Origin: Neobacillus muris
GTDB taxonomy: Bacteria > Bacillota > Bacilli > Bacillales > Cytobacillaceae
DNA length: 64,000 bases
Direction: 5' to 3'
NCBI RefSeq assembly: GCF_943193175.1
Contig: NZ_CALPDF010000023.1
Span: forward strand, 1 to 64,000
The position numbers and the translations under genes are program-made. Below are positions 42,550 to 50,472 of this stretch, in pieces. The notes beneath the pieces were generated by a model that worked only from the letters and a program-made list of their open reading frames with translations, searched no databases and was not told the DNA's origin. The stretch's first letter is position 1, and each line of letters begins with the position of its first letter.

Positions 42550-43053
42550 ATGTTTACAACAATAGCCGAATTCATCGAGGAATGGAACCAAGAAGCCGAT
42601 TCAACTCAAAAGGTTTTAGATGCATTATCGAATGAATCCTTGCATCAGCAGGTATCATCAGAGGACCGTACGCTAGGGAGAATTGCCTGGCATATCGTGA
42701 CAAGTACACCTGGAATGCTGATGGAATTCGGTGTCGACGTCCCGCCAGTCGACAATTCAGAAACCGTTCCAGCTTCTGCAAAAGAAATAGCAGGAACTTT
42801 TCGGAGAGTCAGCTCGGACACTGTGTATGCAGTGAAGCAGCAATGGACAAACGATACACTAAAAGAATTGGTTAATGCATTTGGAATGACAATGCCAAGG
42901 GCTGCAACGCTTTCACTTCTTATCAAGCACATCATCCACCATCGGGGACAGATGACCGTCCTTATGCGGCAAGCAGGAATTAGCGTACCGGATATTTATG
43001 GACCAGCAAGAGAGGGATGGGCCCATATCGGGATGGAGGCACCTGCTATTTAA
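42550..43053 (+). CDS. DinB family protein
   Basis: 167-aa four-helix bundle of the DinB/YfiT type. Putative metal ligands: IAWHIV (~47) and the HIIHHRGQM motif (~128-135). The family includes bacillithiol-dependent transferases and many uncharacterised members. The starting MFTTIAEFIEEWNQEADST and the GPAREGW end are typical. ATTGGAGGAAAAAAAACGA precedes ATG 42550, 11 codons after the start of the open frame. Monocistronic with a terminator after it. Confidence 0.84.
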   Translation: MFTTIAEFIEEWNQEADSTQKVLDALSNESLHQQVSSEDRTLGRIAWHIVTSTPGMLMEFGVDVPPVDNSETVPASAKEIAGTFRRVSSDTVYAVKQQWTNDTLKELVNAFGMTMPRAATLSLLIKHIIHHRGQMTVLMRQAGISVPDIYGPAREGWAHIGMEAPAI

Positions 43054-43070
43054 TGTGGCAAAGAAACCAA

Positions 43071-43113
43071 AAAACGGAGTCACTTATTTGAACAAAAGTG
43101 GCTCCATTTTTCT
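43071..43113 (+). terminator. Rho-independent terminator
   Basis: ACGGAGTCACTT and AAGTGGCTCC with a T run, after the DinB gene. Confidence 0.78.
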
Positions 43114-43291
43114 TGGTATTTGTTTTAATTCTACTATTCTAATAGTTTAAACCATGTTTAAATATTAAACTTAATTCAAAAAAAGCTTGTAAACGATGGA
43201 ATAAATTGTTAAATTATAGTTAATTGGCAATAAATGTAATAATTAAATTGTAGATTGCTAATCTCAAAGAAATTTATTTTCCGCTATAAAA

Positions 43292-43307
43292 ATGTAAGCG
43301 GTTACTG
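43292..43307. promoter_or_regulatory. cre-like site before the lactonase-ligase operon
   Basis: ATGTAAGCGGTTACTG has the cre centre and left arm intact but misses the final A/W positions. It lies ~110 bp upstream of the first gene. The 350-bp gap also holds a GTTTAA-ATA-TTAAAC inverted repeat (43156-43170) that could be the TetR operator. Confidence 0.5.
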
Positions 43308-43403
43308 GTGGTGATGAAAAAACGCGTATTCAAATTGGCAGGATGTTCTCACTCATGTAAGTTGAATTAACAAAAAACATATATTCCATTTGGAGGTAAT
43401 GTC

Positions 43404-44381
43404 ATGAGTAAAATGGTTAATACCGTATTAGGACCCGTTTCTTCGGATAAAATTGGGAAAACATTAATGCACGAACATTTTGCCTTCGGATACCCGGGAT
43501 TCAATGGAAATACCCTGCATGAAAAAGATCCGGCTGACATCGTCAGAATCGGGGTAGAGGTCGCACTAAAAGCCAAAGCCCATGGTGTGCAAACCATCGT
43601 CGATGCGACGCCAAATGATTGCGGCCGTAACCCTGAAATCTTGCGGGAAATTTCGGAGAAAAGCGGAGTCCATATCATCTGCTCTACTGGCTATTATTAT
43701 GAAGGCGAGGGAGCCCCTGCCTATTTTAAATTTAAAAAAGGATTAGGCGTAGCTGAAGAAGAGATTTATGAATTATTCATGGGAGAAATCACTAACGGCA
43801 TCGGCAAAACTGGAATCAAACCAGGAGTGATTAAGCTGGGTTCCGGAAAAAATGTGATTTCCGATTATGAACAAATGTTCTTCAAAACAGCCGCAAAGGT
43901 CCAAAAAGAAACTGGCGTTCCGATTATTACCCATACGCAGGAAGGAACCATGGGGCCGGAGCAGGCTCAATTGCTCGTCTCTGAAGGAGCAGATCCTAAA
44001 AAAATCGTGGTAGGCCATATGGATGGAAATACAGATATCCGCTATCAAATGGAGACATTAAAGCATGGAGTTTATGTTGGATTTGACCGTTTGGGCATTC
44101 AGCAGTTTGTCGGAGCGCCGCTCGATAAGGAACGGGTTGCTGTATTAATTGGTCTCATCGGCAGCGGGTATGCCAACCAAATTACGTTATCCCACGATAC
44201 GGTGAATGTATGGCTGGGCGCCGAATCCCCATTCCCTGAAGAGCTGGCCAAACTGCTGGAGCAATGGCATATTGAAAACCTGTTCCAAAATATTATTCCT
44301 GCCCTAAAAGAAGGCGGAGTTTCCGATCAAACGATTGAAACGATTTTGGTTGACAATCCTAGAAGCATTTTTAGTGCGTGA
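43404..44381 (+). CDS. Phosphotriesterase-like lactonase / PHP family amidohydrolase
   Basis: 325-aa amidohydrolase-superfamily barrel with the full binuclear metal set: HxH at His23/His25 (LMHEHF), carbamylated Lys144 (GVIKLGSG), His177 (ITHTQEG), His205 (VVGHMDGN) and Asp265 (SHD). Proteins of this family hydrolyse lactones (PLL type) or unknown esters; phosphotriester hydrolysis is usually a side activity. TTGGAGGTAATGTC precedes the ATG. The gene is followed 14 bp later by an acyl-CoA ligase, which would activate the resulting hydroxy acid. The function as lactonase is inferred from family and context. Confidence 0.82.
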   Translation: MSKMVNTVLGPVSSDKIGKTLMHEHFAFGYPGFNGNTLHEKDPADIVRIGVEVALKAKAHGVQTIVDATPNDCGRNPEILREISEKSGVHIICSTGYYYEGEGAPAYFKFKKGLGVAEEEIYELFMGEITNGIGKTGIKPGVIKLGSGKNVISDYEQMFFKTAAKVQKETGVPIITHTQEGTMGPEQAQLLVSEGADPKKIVVGHMDGNTDIRYQMETLKHGVYVGFDRLGIQQFVGAPLDKERVAVLIGLIGSGYANQITLSHDTVNVWLGAESPFPEELAKLLEQWHIENLFQNIIPALKEGGVSDQTIETILVDNPRSIFSA

Positions 44382-44395
44382 GGAGGTAGCGGCCA

Positions 44396-45979
44396 TTGAA
44401 GGTATTGGATATTAAAAGAGTCTCATTGTTTGATAGAGAAATAAATGTGTTTGCTGACCATCCTGCCTCTTTTCAAGAGATTATCAGGAACACCGTTATG
44501 CAGTACGGAAAAAAGGATGCCCTGTTCCTGGAGGGTCAGAAGATGACCTACGAAGAGCTGGACCAGATGTCAAATCGGCTTATCTCCGCTTTGCAAAACC
44601 GCTATGGCATGAAAAAAGGAGACCGATTACTCACGCTCGTTGGAAATTCCCTTGAGTTTGCGATTATTGTGACAGCGTGTTTGAAAAGCGGAATCGTGAT
44701 GGTTCCGGTCAATACCAAATTGACAGCCCCTGAGGTCGCCTATATTATTGGACATTCCAAACCTTCGGTCATTTTTGCAAATCAGGAATTACTCGGCGTC
44801 ATCGAAGACTGCAAGGAAAAGAATGAGGAAGTAAGACCTTTCTCCCGCCAGATCATTGCAGTCGGAGATGCCTCCAAAGAGACGCTTAATCTAACAGCCT
44901 TACTGGAAGAGGATAGCGAACCTGCTGAAACAGAAATAACAGAAACCGACCCAGCCTTTATTTTATACACTTCGGGAACAACAGGGCGTCCAAAAGGGGC
45001 TGTTTTAAGCCATGTCAATATCGTCCATAGTGTGATGCACTATCAGCTGCGCTTCCAATCCGATAACGAAATGCGCACTATGCTGGCCGTTCCATTTTTC
45101 CATGTGACCGGCCTGGTGGCCCAATTCCTTCAAATGGTTTATGTGGGGGGATCCATGGTGATTCTCACACATTACAACAATGAAAAATATATCAAACAAA
45201 GCTATGACTTAAACGTCAATTTTCACTTTAATGTGCCGACCATTTTTATCATGATGGCTACAAGTCCTTTGCTGAAGGAATACTCATTTGAGCAAGTCAA
45301 GATTGTCGCATTTGGCGGCTCTCCGATTTATCAGCAAACACTCGAAAAACTGATGGAAATCTTTCCGAATGCCAGCTATCATAACTGCTACGGTGCCACG
45401 GAAACAGCCTCGCCAACAACCGTTATGCCTGCAGGCTTCCCGATGTCCAAAGCGACGTCGGTTGGAAAAGCGGTGGATACGGCCGAGCTGAAGGTGATTG
45501 ATTCAAATGACCGTGAACAGGGTGTTAATGAAATTGGCGAATTATTGATTAAAGGACCTATGGTCATCGGAGAATATTGGGATAACCCGCAAGCGAACGA
45601 AAGCTCGTTTATAGATGGATACTGGCGGTCAGGCGATATCGCCAAAATCGATGAAGAGGGATACGTTTATATACTGGACCGGAAAAAGGACATGATTAAC
45701 AGGGGCGGAGAAAAGGTCTACTCGATCGAGGTAGAAGATGTGTTAAAGAAGCACCCTGAAATTATCGAAGCGGCGGTTGTCGCGGCACCGGATCCGATTT
45801 TTGGAGAAAGAGTAAAAGCGATTATTGTGTCGGATACCTTAAATGAGGAAAATCAAGCGGTCATTCGTGAATACTGTTCACAATACTTAGCGAAATTTAA
45901 GATACCAGAAATTTACGAGTTCATCGATGAACTCCCGAAAACTGCCTCTGGAAAGGTTTTGAAGCACACATTACGGTAA
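44396..45979 (+). CDS. Acyl-CoA ligase (AMP-forming)
   Basis: 527 aa. P-loop ILYTSGTTGRPKGAVLSH (~185), A5 NCYGATETASPT, A7/A8 YWRSGDIAKIDEEGYVYILDRKKDMINRGGEKVYSIEVED and the catalytic Lys in PKTASGKVLKHTLR at the extreme C-terminus. Sequence style is that of medium-chain/aryl or hydroxy-acid ligases rather than acetyl-CoA synthetase. TTG start with GAGGAGGTAGCGGCCA upstream; no ATG is better placed. Co-transcribed with the lactonase-like gene and followed by a terminator that separates it from the TetR gene. Confidence 0.86.
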   Translation: MKVLDIKRVSLFDREINVFADHPASFQEIIRNTVMQYGKKDALFLEGQKMTYEELDQMSNRLISALQNRYGMKKGDRLLTLVGNSLEFAIIVTACLKSGIVMVPVNTKLTAPEVAYIIGHSKPSVIFANQELLGVIEDCKEKNEEVRPFSRQIIAVGDASKETLNLTALLEEDSEPAETEITETDPAFILYTSGTTGRPKGAVLSHVNIVHSVMHYQLRFQSDNEMRTMLAVPFFHVTGLVAQFLQMVYVGGSMVILTHYNNEKYIKQSYDLNVNFHFNVPTIFIMMATSPLLKEYSFEQVKIVAFGGSPIYQQTLEKLMEIFPNASYHNCYGATETASPTTVMPAGFPMSKATSVGKAVDTAELKVIDSNDREQGVNEIGELLIKGPMVIGEYWDNPQANESSFIDGYWRSGDIAKIDEEGYVYILDRKKDMINRGGEKVYSIEVEDVLKKHPEIIEAAVVAAPDPIFGERVKAIIVSDTLNEENQAVIREYCSQYLAKFKIPEIYEFIDELPKTASGKVLKHTLR

Positions 45980-46007
45980 AGCCATTTCTAATAGAGGAAC
46001 AATTTTA

Positions 46008-46036
46008 AGATCTGGTTCGGAGCCAGATTTTTTTTT
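46008..46036 (+). terminator. Rho-independent terminator
   Basis: ATCTGGTTCGGAGCCAGAT hairpin then nine T residues. Confidence 0.88.
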
Positions 46037-46090
46037 ATCAGTCCCTAGCCTAAAAAACATGTTCTTTATTTTACTCTAAGCGGTGATTCT

Positions 46091-46678
46091 ATGAAACTAT
46101 CTGAGAAAAAAATCCTTCGAAAAAAAGAACAAATTCTTTCCTCCGCGATAGAAATCATTAATAAAAAGGGATATAGCGGGGCAACAATGGAGGAAATTGC
46201 CGCAGAGCTGCTTATGACCAAAGGTTCCCTCTATTATTATTTCAAAAATAAAAGTGATCTCATGTACCAGTGCCACCAATTTGTCCTTTCCAAAGCGACT
46301 GAGGAAATGGAAAAAATTCTGGACATAAAGGAAGAAACAGCTCAAGATTTACTGACAAAAATGATTGCTGCCCATATGGAATATGCGATTGAAGAGAAGG
46401 AAGTTTTCAATTTAATTATGGAACCAAAGCGTACCTTCAGTGAGGAGCAGCTCTCTCTCGTATTAAAGCTTAGAAAGAATTATGAAAATTTATTCCACCA
46501 AGTGATCATTCGAGGTGTGGCCAATGGTGAATTTTCTGTAAAGGAACCAGCGATTGCAAGAATGATCATGCTTGGGGCGATGAACTGGGTCCAACAATGG
46601 TATAAGCCCAATGGCCGTTTAAACAAAGAAGAATTAGCGGCCATTTATACCGAATATATTTTAAAAATGCTTCATTAA
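46091..46678 (+). CDS. TetR/AcrR-family transcriptional regulator
   Basis: 195 aa. N-terminal HTH: QILSSAIEIINKKGYSGATMEEIAAELLMTKGSLYYYFKNKSDLMYQC (~12-60), then an all-helical ligand domain of the FadR/YsiA-like class that often senses acyl-CoA. Heads the second transcript, 28 bp before the kinase gene, so it likely controls the kinase and hydratase and perhaps the lactonase-ligase pair. AAGCGGTGATTCT precedes the ATG. Confidence 0.87.
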   Translation: MKLSEKKILRKKEQILSSAIEIINKKGYSGATMEEIAAELLMTKGSLYYYFKNKSDLMYQCHQFVLSKATEEMEKILDIKEETAQDLLTKMIAAHMEYAIEEKEVFNLIMEPKRTFSEEQLSLVLKLRKNYENLFHQVIIRGVANGEFSVKEPAIARMIMLGAMNWVQQWYKPNGRLNKEELAAIYTEYILKMLH

Positions 46679-46705
46679 CTTCAAAAGGAGGAGACGATAG
46701 CAGAG

Positions 46706-47755
46706 ATGCGAGCTTTAGACCAATCGGTTGCGAATGAACCTATTAATTGGGATGAATTGGAAAGGCTGGTCCGTCATACGGTTGAAGAAATTCCGGAAGA
46801 GCCCATGAAAATAATCAAATTTTCCGAAGGGTATTCCAACCATACCTATCTTTTGACAATTGGAGACTGGGAAGCTGTACTAAGGAGACCTCCGTTTGGG
46901 GAGATTCCGGCAAAGGCGCACGATATTAAACGAGAGTATACGATTTTGTCCAGGCTTCACGGCTTCTACCCGCTTGCCCCTAAACCTTATTTTTACAAGG
47001 ATGACCCGAACATCATGGAACGGCATTTTTACCTGATGGAAAAAAAGCAAGGGGTTGTGGTGAATGACTCTCTTCCTGTTTCCTATGGCTCTTCAGAAAT
47101 GGCTGGGCCTAAGATTTCCAAAGGTTTGATTGATAGCTTAATCGAGCTGCAGCAGGTGGATTTCAAAAAAGCCAACTTATTAGAAATCGGGAAGCCGGAA
47201 GGTTACTTAGAGCGGCAGGTGCATGGCTGGATTAAGCGCTATCGTGCATCTAAAACAGATGAAATTTTAGGTGTTGCTGAACTGGAGAATTGGCTGATTC
47301 GCCATATGCCGGCATCCCCCGATACAACAATTGTCCATAACGACTTTAAACTAAATAACCTGGTCCTTGATCCGGAAAAAGCTGGTGTGGTAAAAGGAGT
47401 GCTGGACTGGGAGATGGCGACGCTAGGCGACCCGATGACGGATGTTGGTGCTGTTCTCACGTATTGGGGAGAAGCGGGTGATCCCGATATGGGCATATCA
47501 GTTGTGACCAATCAGCCTGGTTTCCCCAGCCGGAGGGAAATGGCGGAGCTGTATGCTCAGATGAGCGGGCGGGACATTTCCTGCATCCACTATTATTTGG
47601 CCTTTGGTTTCTACAAGCTGGCAGTCATTTTGCAGCAGCTCCATTATCGCTGGAAAAAGGGCGCGGCGATGGATGACCGGTTTGCCGCTTTAAATGGACC
47701 GGTTGCCAATTTAATTGAAATGGCCAATCTGGCGCGTGCCCATAAAATTTTATAA
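46706..47755 (+). CDS. APH-type kinase of the ACAD10/ACAD11-like family
   Basis: 349 aa. Protein-kinase-like phosphotransferase: SEGYSNHTYLLTIGDWEAVLRRPPFG (nucleotide loop and Lys-equivalent, ~42-68), Brenner motif HNDFKLNN with catalytic Asp213, and metal-binding DWEMATLGDPMTDVG (~235). The FEGY/RRPPFGE wording is that of the kinase half of mammalian ACAD10/11 and of LvaA, which phosphorylate 4-hydroxyacyl-CoAs, not of aminoglycoside resistance enzymes. AAAGGAGGAG lies ~13 bases before ATG 46706, a little far. Sits between TetR and enoyl-CoA hydratase. Confidence 0.83.
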   Translation: MRALDQSVANEPINWDELERLVRHTVEEIPEEPMKIIKFSEGYSNHTYLLTIGDWEAVLRRPPFGEIPAKAHDIKREYTILSRLHGFYPLAPKPYFYKDDPNIMERHFYLMEKKQGVVVNDSLPVSYGSSEMAGPKISKGLIDSLIELQQVDFKKANLLEIGKPEGYLERQVHGWIKRYRASKTDEILGVAELENWLIRHMPASPDTTIVHNDFKLNNLVLDPEKAGVVKGVLDWEMATLGDPMTDVGAVLTYWGEAGDPDMGISVVTNQPGFPSRREMAELYAQMSGRDISCIHYYLAFGFYKLAVILQQLHYRWKKGAAMDDRFAALNGPVANLIEMANLARAHKIL

Positions 47756-47786
47756 GGTCAAAACACTTTTTAAGGAGTGAGAGGAA

Positions 47787-48602
47787 TTGTATAAAACAAT
47801 TAGAACAGAGATGGATAAGGGGATTTTAACGATTTTTTTAAATCGGCCAGAGCGCATGAATGCGTACACACATGAGATGGCAAGAGAATTGATTGATGTT
47901 TACCAGAACGCAGATGAAGACGATCAGGTTCGGGTCATAATCGTAGCAGGAGAAGGAAGGGCCTTTTGTGCAGGAATGGACCTGGAGAGCGGAGGCGACA
48001 CCTTTGCCTCAACGGAATCAATGGAAGACTATCGTGACGGGGGAGGACAGGTCAGCCTTACGGTCCATAACTTGAAAAAACCAATCATCGCGGCGATTAA
48101 CGGTCCCGCAGTTGGAATAGGGCTTACCATGACATTGCCGATGGACATCCGGATTGTTAAACAAGGCGCAAAAATTGGCTTTGTATTTGCCAAGCGGGGA
48201 ATCGGCCCGGAAGCATGCTCCGGATGGTTTTTACCCCGTCTGGTCGGGGTGGGGAAAGCTTTGGAATGGATGTATACAGGCCGCTACATACCTACCGTCG
48301 AAGCCTTGGAAGCCGGTTTGGTCCAGTACGAGGCGGAGGATGCCCTTGAGAAAGCATACGAAATTGCCAATCTAATAACAGAAGAAACAGCTGCCACCTC
48401 CAATCGGTTCGTCCGTCAGCTCCTTTGGAACATGCTAAGCGAAAACACACCGCTCGCCTCACATCTAGCGGAGTCCAAATTCCTTTACTGGGCAGGAAAC
48501 AACGCCGACGCAAAAGAAGGCGTCCAATCCTTCCTAGAAAAACGGCCGCCCCAATTCCCACTAAAAAATACCGACATGCCCGATTTCTTCAACAAAAACT
48601 AA
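47787..48602 (+). CDS. Enoyl-CoA hydratase/isomerase (crotonase) family protein
   Basis: 271 aa. ILTIFLNRPERMNAYT, the oxyanion-hole motif RAFCAGMDLESG (~63), INGPAVGIGLTMTLPMDIRI and KRGIGPEACSGWFLPRLVG with one of the two catalytic Glu residues. Hydrates or isomerises a 2-enoyl-CoA in the cytosol. TTG start with TTAAGGAGTGAGAGGAA upstream. Last gene of the TetR-kinase-hydratase unit; the product of a kinase-dependent dehydration would be its natural substrate. No acyl-CoA dehydrogenase gene is adjacent. Confidence 0.87.
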   Translation: MYKTIRTEMDKGILTIFLNRPERMNAYTHEMARELIDVYQNADEDDQVRVIIVAGEGRAFCAGMDLESGGDTFASTESMEDYRDGGGQVSLTVHNLKKPIIAAINGPAVGIGLTMTLPMDIRIVKQGAKIGFVFAKRGIGPEACSGWFLPRLVGVGKALEWMYTGRYIPTVEALEAGLVQYEAEDALEKAYEIANLITEETAATSNRFVRQLLWNMLSENTPLASHLAESKFLYWAGNNADAKEGVQSFLEKRPPQFPLKNTDMPDFFNKN

Positions 48603-48612
48603 AAGAGTAAAA

Positions 48613-48703
48613 GGGGACAGTCCCCCGGCTGAGTAATGCGGTAAAGCAGCGGGGGACTGTCCCCCAGTTAATTAATGCGGTGACGTGGCAGGGGACTGTC
48701 TCC
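48613..48703. repeat. Three-copy array of the GC-rich palindromic repeat
   Basis: GGGGACAGTCCCCC (48613), GGGGGACTGTCCCCC (48651) and GGGGACTGTCTCC (48691) at 38-39-bp steps, with TAATGCGGTAAAGCAGC between. It ends the catabolic cluster. Confidence 0.88.
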
Positions 48704-48766
48704 GATTCTCAAGCTTATCTTTACTCGGTATTTTGTGAATGATAAGGGTAAAGGAGGTTTTGATTG

Positions 48767-50350
48767 GTGGATGAGTTAGGTTTGCATTTTGTTTTTGAGC
48801 TTGGTCTTTTGTTGGTTATGATTGCTGCTGGGGTTACGGCGGTGGCGAAGAAGTTTCATCGTCCTTATCCGATTGCTTTGGTGGTGGTTGGTGCGGTGAT
48901 TGGGGTAATTGATATCCCTGTATTGGATCCGTTAAAGGATTTCATTACAGAGGGGGAAATTTTTAATTTTGTCATCATCAGTTTATTTTTGCCTGCCCTG
49001 TTGGGGGAAGCCGCCCTTAAACTCCCTTTTTCTCATTTAAGAGAGAACAAAGGGCCCATCCTGTCATTGGCGTTTGGCGGGACGCTTTTATCCTTTCTTA
49101 TCGTCGGATTTGCTATGTTCTGGTTATTGGATTTTTCGGCCCCAAAAGCTTTTGTCTTTGCCGCTTTAATGAGTGCCACCGACCCTGTGAGTGTCCTGTC
49201 CATCTTTAAAAGTGTCGGGGTGCATAAAAGGATGGCGACAGTCATTGAAGGAGAAAGCTTGTTTAATGATGGACTGGCAGTGGTCTTTTTTAATATATCT
49301 GCCTTTTATTTGCTTACATATCTCGATCTTGGTGCAGTCGGCATTGGGTATGGTTTATGGGAGTTTGTCAAGGTCATTTCCCTCGGGCTCATCATAGGAG
49401 GTGCACTCGGCTTTGGATTCTCGCAGCTAACCAAATACTTTGATGATTACCCTTTGGAAATCATCTTCAGCTTAATTTTATTTTACGGATCCTTCCTCCT
49501 TGCTGAAACGGTGCATGCATCAGGTGTAATTGCAGTCGTTGTGGCGGCTTTAGTTCTAGGAAATTACGGGGCAAAAATTGGAATGAGCCCGACAACCAAA
49601 TTAAATATTAATAACTTTTGGGATGTGGCCGCCTTATTGGCTAATTCCATTGTATTTTTAATGGTCGGTTTAGAAATCACCAGGATAAACATGGCGGATA
49701 AATGGGGCTTAGTATTAGCTTCCATCATCATTGTACTGATCGCCAGAAGCGCGGCTGTTTACATCAGTCTATTATTCGCCAAAAACTTTCCGGCTAGCTG
49801 GAAGCATGTGATTAACTGGGGCGGTTTGAAGGGGTCGCTATCAATTGCGCTTGTGTTAAGTCTTCCCCGTGATTTTGCCGGGCGGGAGGATTTGTTAGTG
49901 CTGGCATTTAGTGTCGTGTTGTTCTCCTTAATCGTCCAAGGACTTACGATTAAACCGCTCTTGACCTTCTTAGGCATTAACAAGGACAAAGCCGGACACA
50001 AGGAGTACGAAGAAATCATTGCACGGGGCCACCGGTTCGAAACGGCAATAACGGAAATACATACCGTCAGAAAAAAATTATTCATTACGGAATCAGCTTC
50101 CCGCGATATTATTGAAAAATATGAGCAAGAGCTGGCCATGCTGAAGGACAAATTGGAGGAACTGTTTGAGAAATTCCCTGACCTCAAACAACAGCAGCAG
50201 CTGCTTTTAGAAAAACATGCTTTATATGCCCAGCATGGAGCAATCGAAAAATTAGTGAAAGATGACATTATTTCAAATGAAGTAGCTGGCCAAGAAGGCG
50301 ATGAAATTATCAATAAATTAGTTCAGTTAGAGGAAAGACAAAAAATATAG
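48767..50350 (+). CDS. CPA1-family Na+/H+ antiporter (NhaP-like)
   Basis: 527 aa with ~12 TM segments followed by a ~120-residue cytosolic tail with coiled-coil character (YEQELAMLKDKLEELFEKF). Ion-binding motifs: SATDPVSVLSIF (~143-154, TM5 Asp) and IEGESLFNDGLAVVFF (TM6). Exports Na+ in exchange for H+. GTG 48767 is preferred over the adjacent TTG 48764 because AAGGAGG ends 9 bases before it; both are possible. Second sodium antiporter in the window (the NhaC type is at 22361), fitting a salt- or alkali-tolerant lifestyle. Confidence 0.86.
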   Translation: MDELGLHFVFELGLLLVMIAAGVTAVAKKFHRPYPIALVVVGAVIGVIDIPVLDPLKDFITEGEIFNFVIISLFLPALLGEAALKLPFSHLRENKGPILSLAFGGTLLSFLIVGFAMFWLLDFSAPKAFVFAALMSATDPVSVLSIFKSVGVHKRMATVIEGESLFNDGLAVVFFNISAFYLLTYLDLGAVGIGYGLWEFVKVISLGLIIGGALGFGFSQLTKYFDDYPLEIIFSLILFYGSFLLAETVHASGVIAVVVAALVLGNYGAKIGMSPTTKLNINNFWDVAALLANSIVFLMVGLEITRINMADKWGLVLASIIIVLIARSAAVYISLLFAKNFPASWKHVINWGGLKGSLSIALVLSLPRDFAGREDLLVLAFSVVLFSLIVQGLTIKPLLTFLGINKDKAGHKEYEEIIARGHRFETAITEIHTVRKKLFITESASRDIIEKYEQELAMLKDKLEELFEKFPDLKQQQQLLLEKHALYAQHGAIEKLVKDDIISNEVAGQEGDEIINKLVQLEERQKI

Positions 50351-50359
50351 ATTCAAGTA

Positions 50360-50387
50360 GAGGCTGCCACAAAGGCAGCTTTTATTT
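50360..50387 (+). terminator. Rho-independent terminator
   Basis: AGGCTGCC-ACAAA-GGCAGCTTTTATTT after the antiporter. Confidence 0.82.
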
Positions 50388-50472
50388 AATGGAAAAATGA
50401 GAATTTATTAGAGGTTTAGTAAAAACTTTGTTGAACTAATATATAGAAGACAATGATTCACAATGGACAGGG

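Noticed and set aside
46706-47755. Aminoglycoside resistance phosphotransferase
   Set aside because: The motif wording (RRPPFGE, HNDFKLNN, DWEMATLGDP) is that of ACAD10/11-like kinases and the neighbours are CoA-ester enzymes.
48292-48561. Arg/Leu-rich minus-strand ORF inside the enoyl-CoA hydratase
   Set aside because: Antisense to a conserved gene, no ribosome site; composition is a frame artefact.
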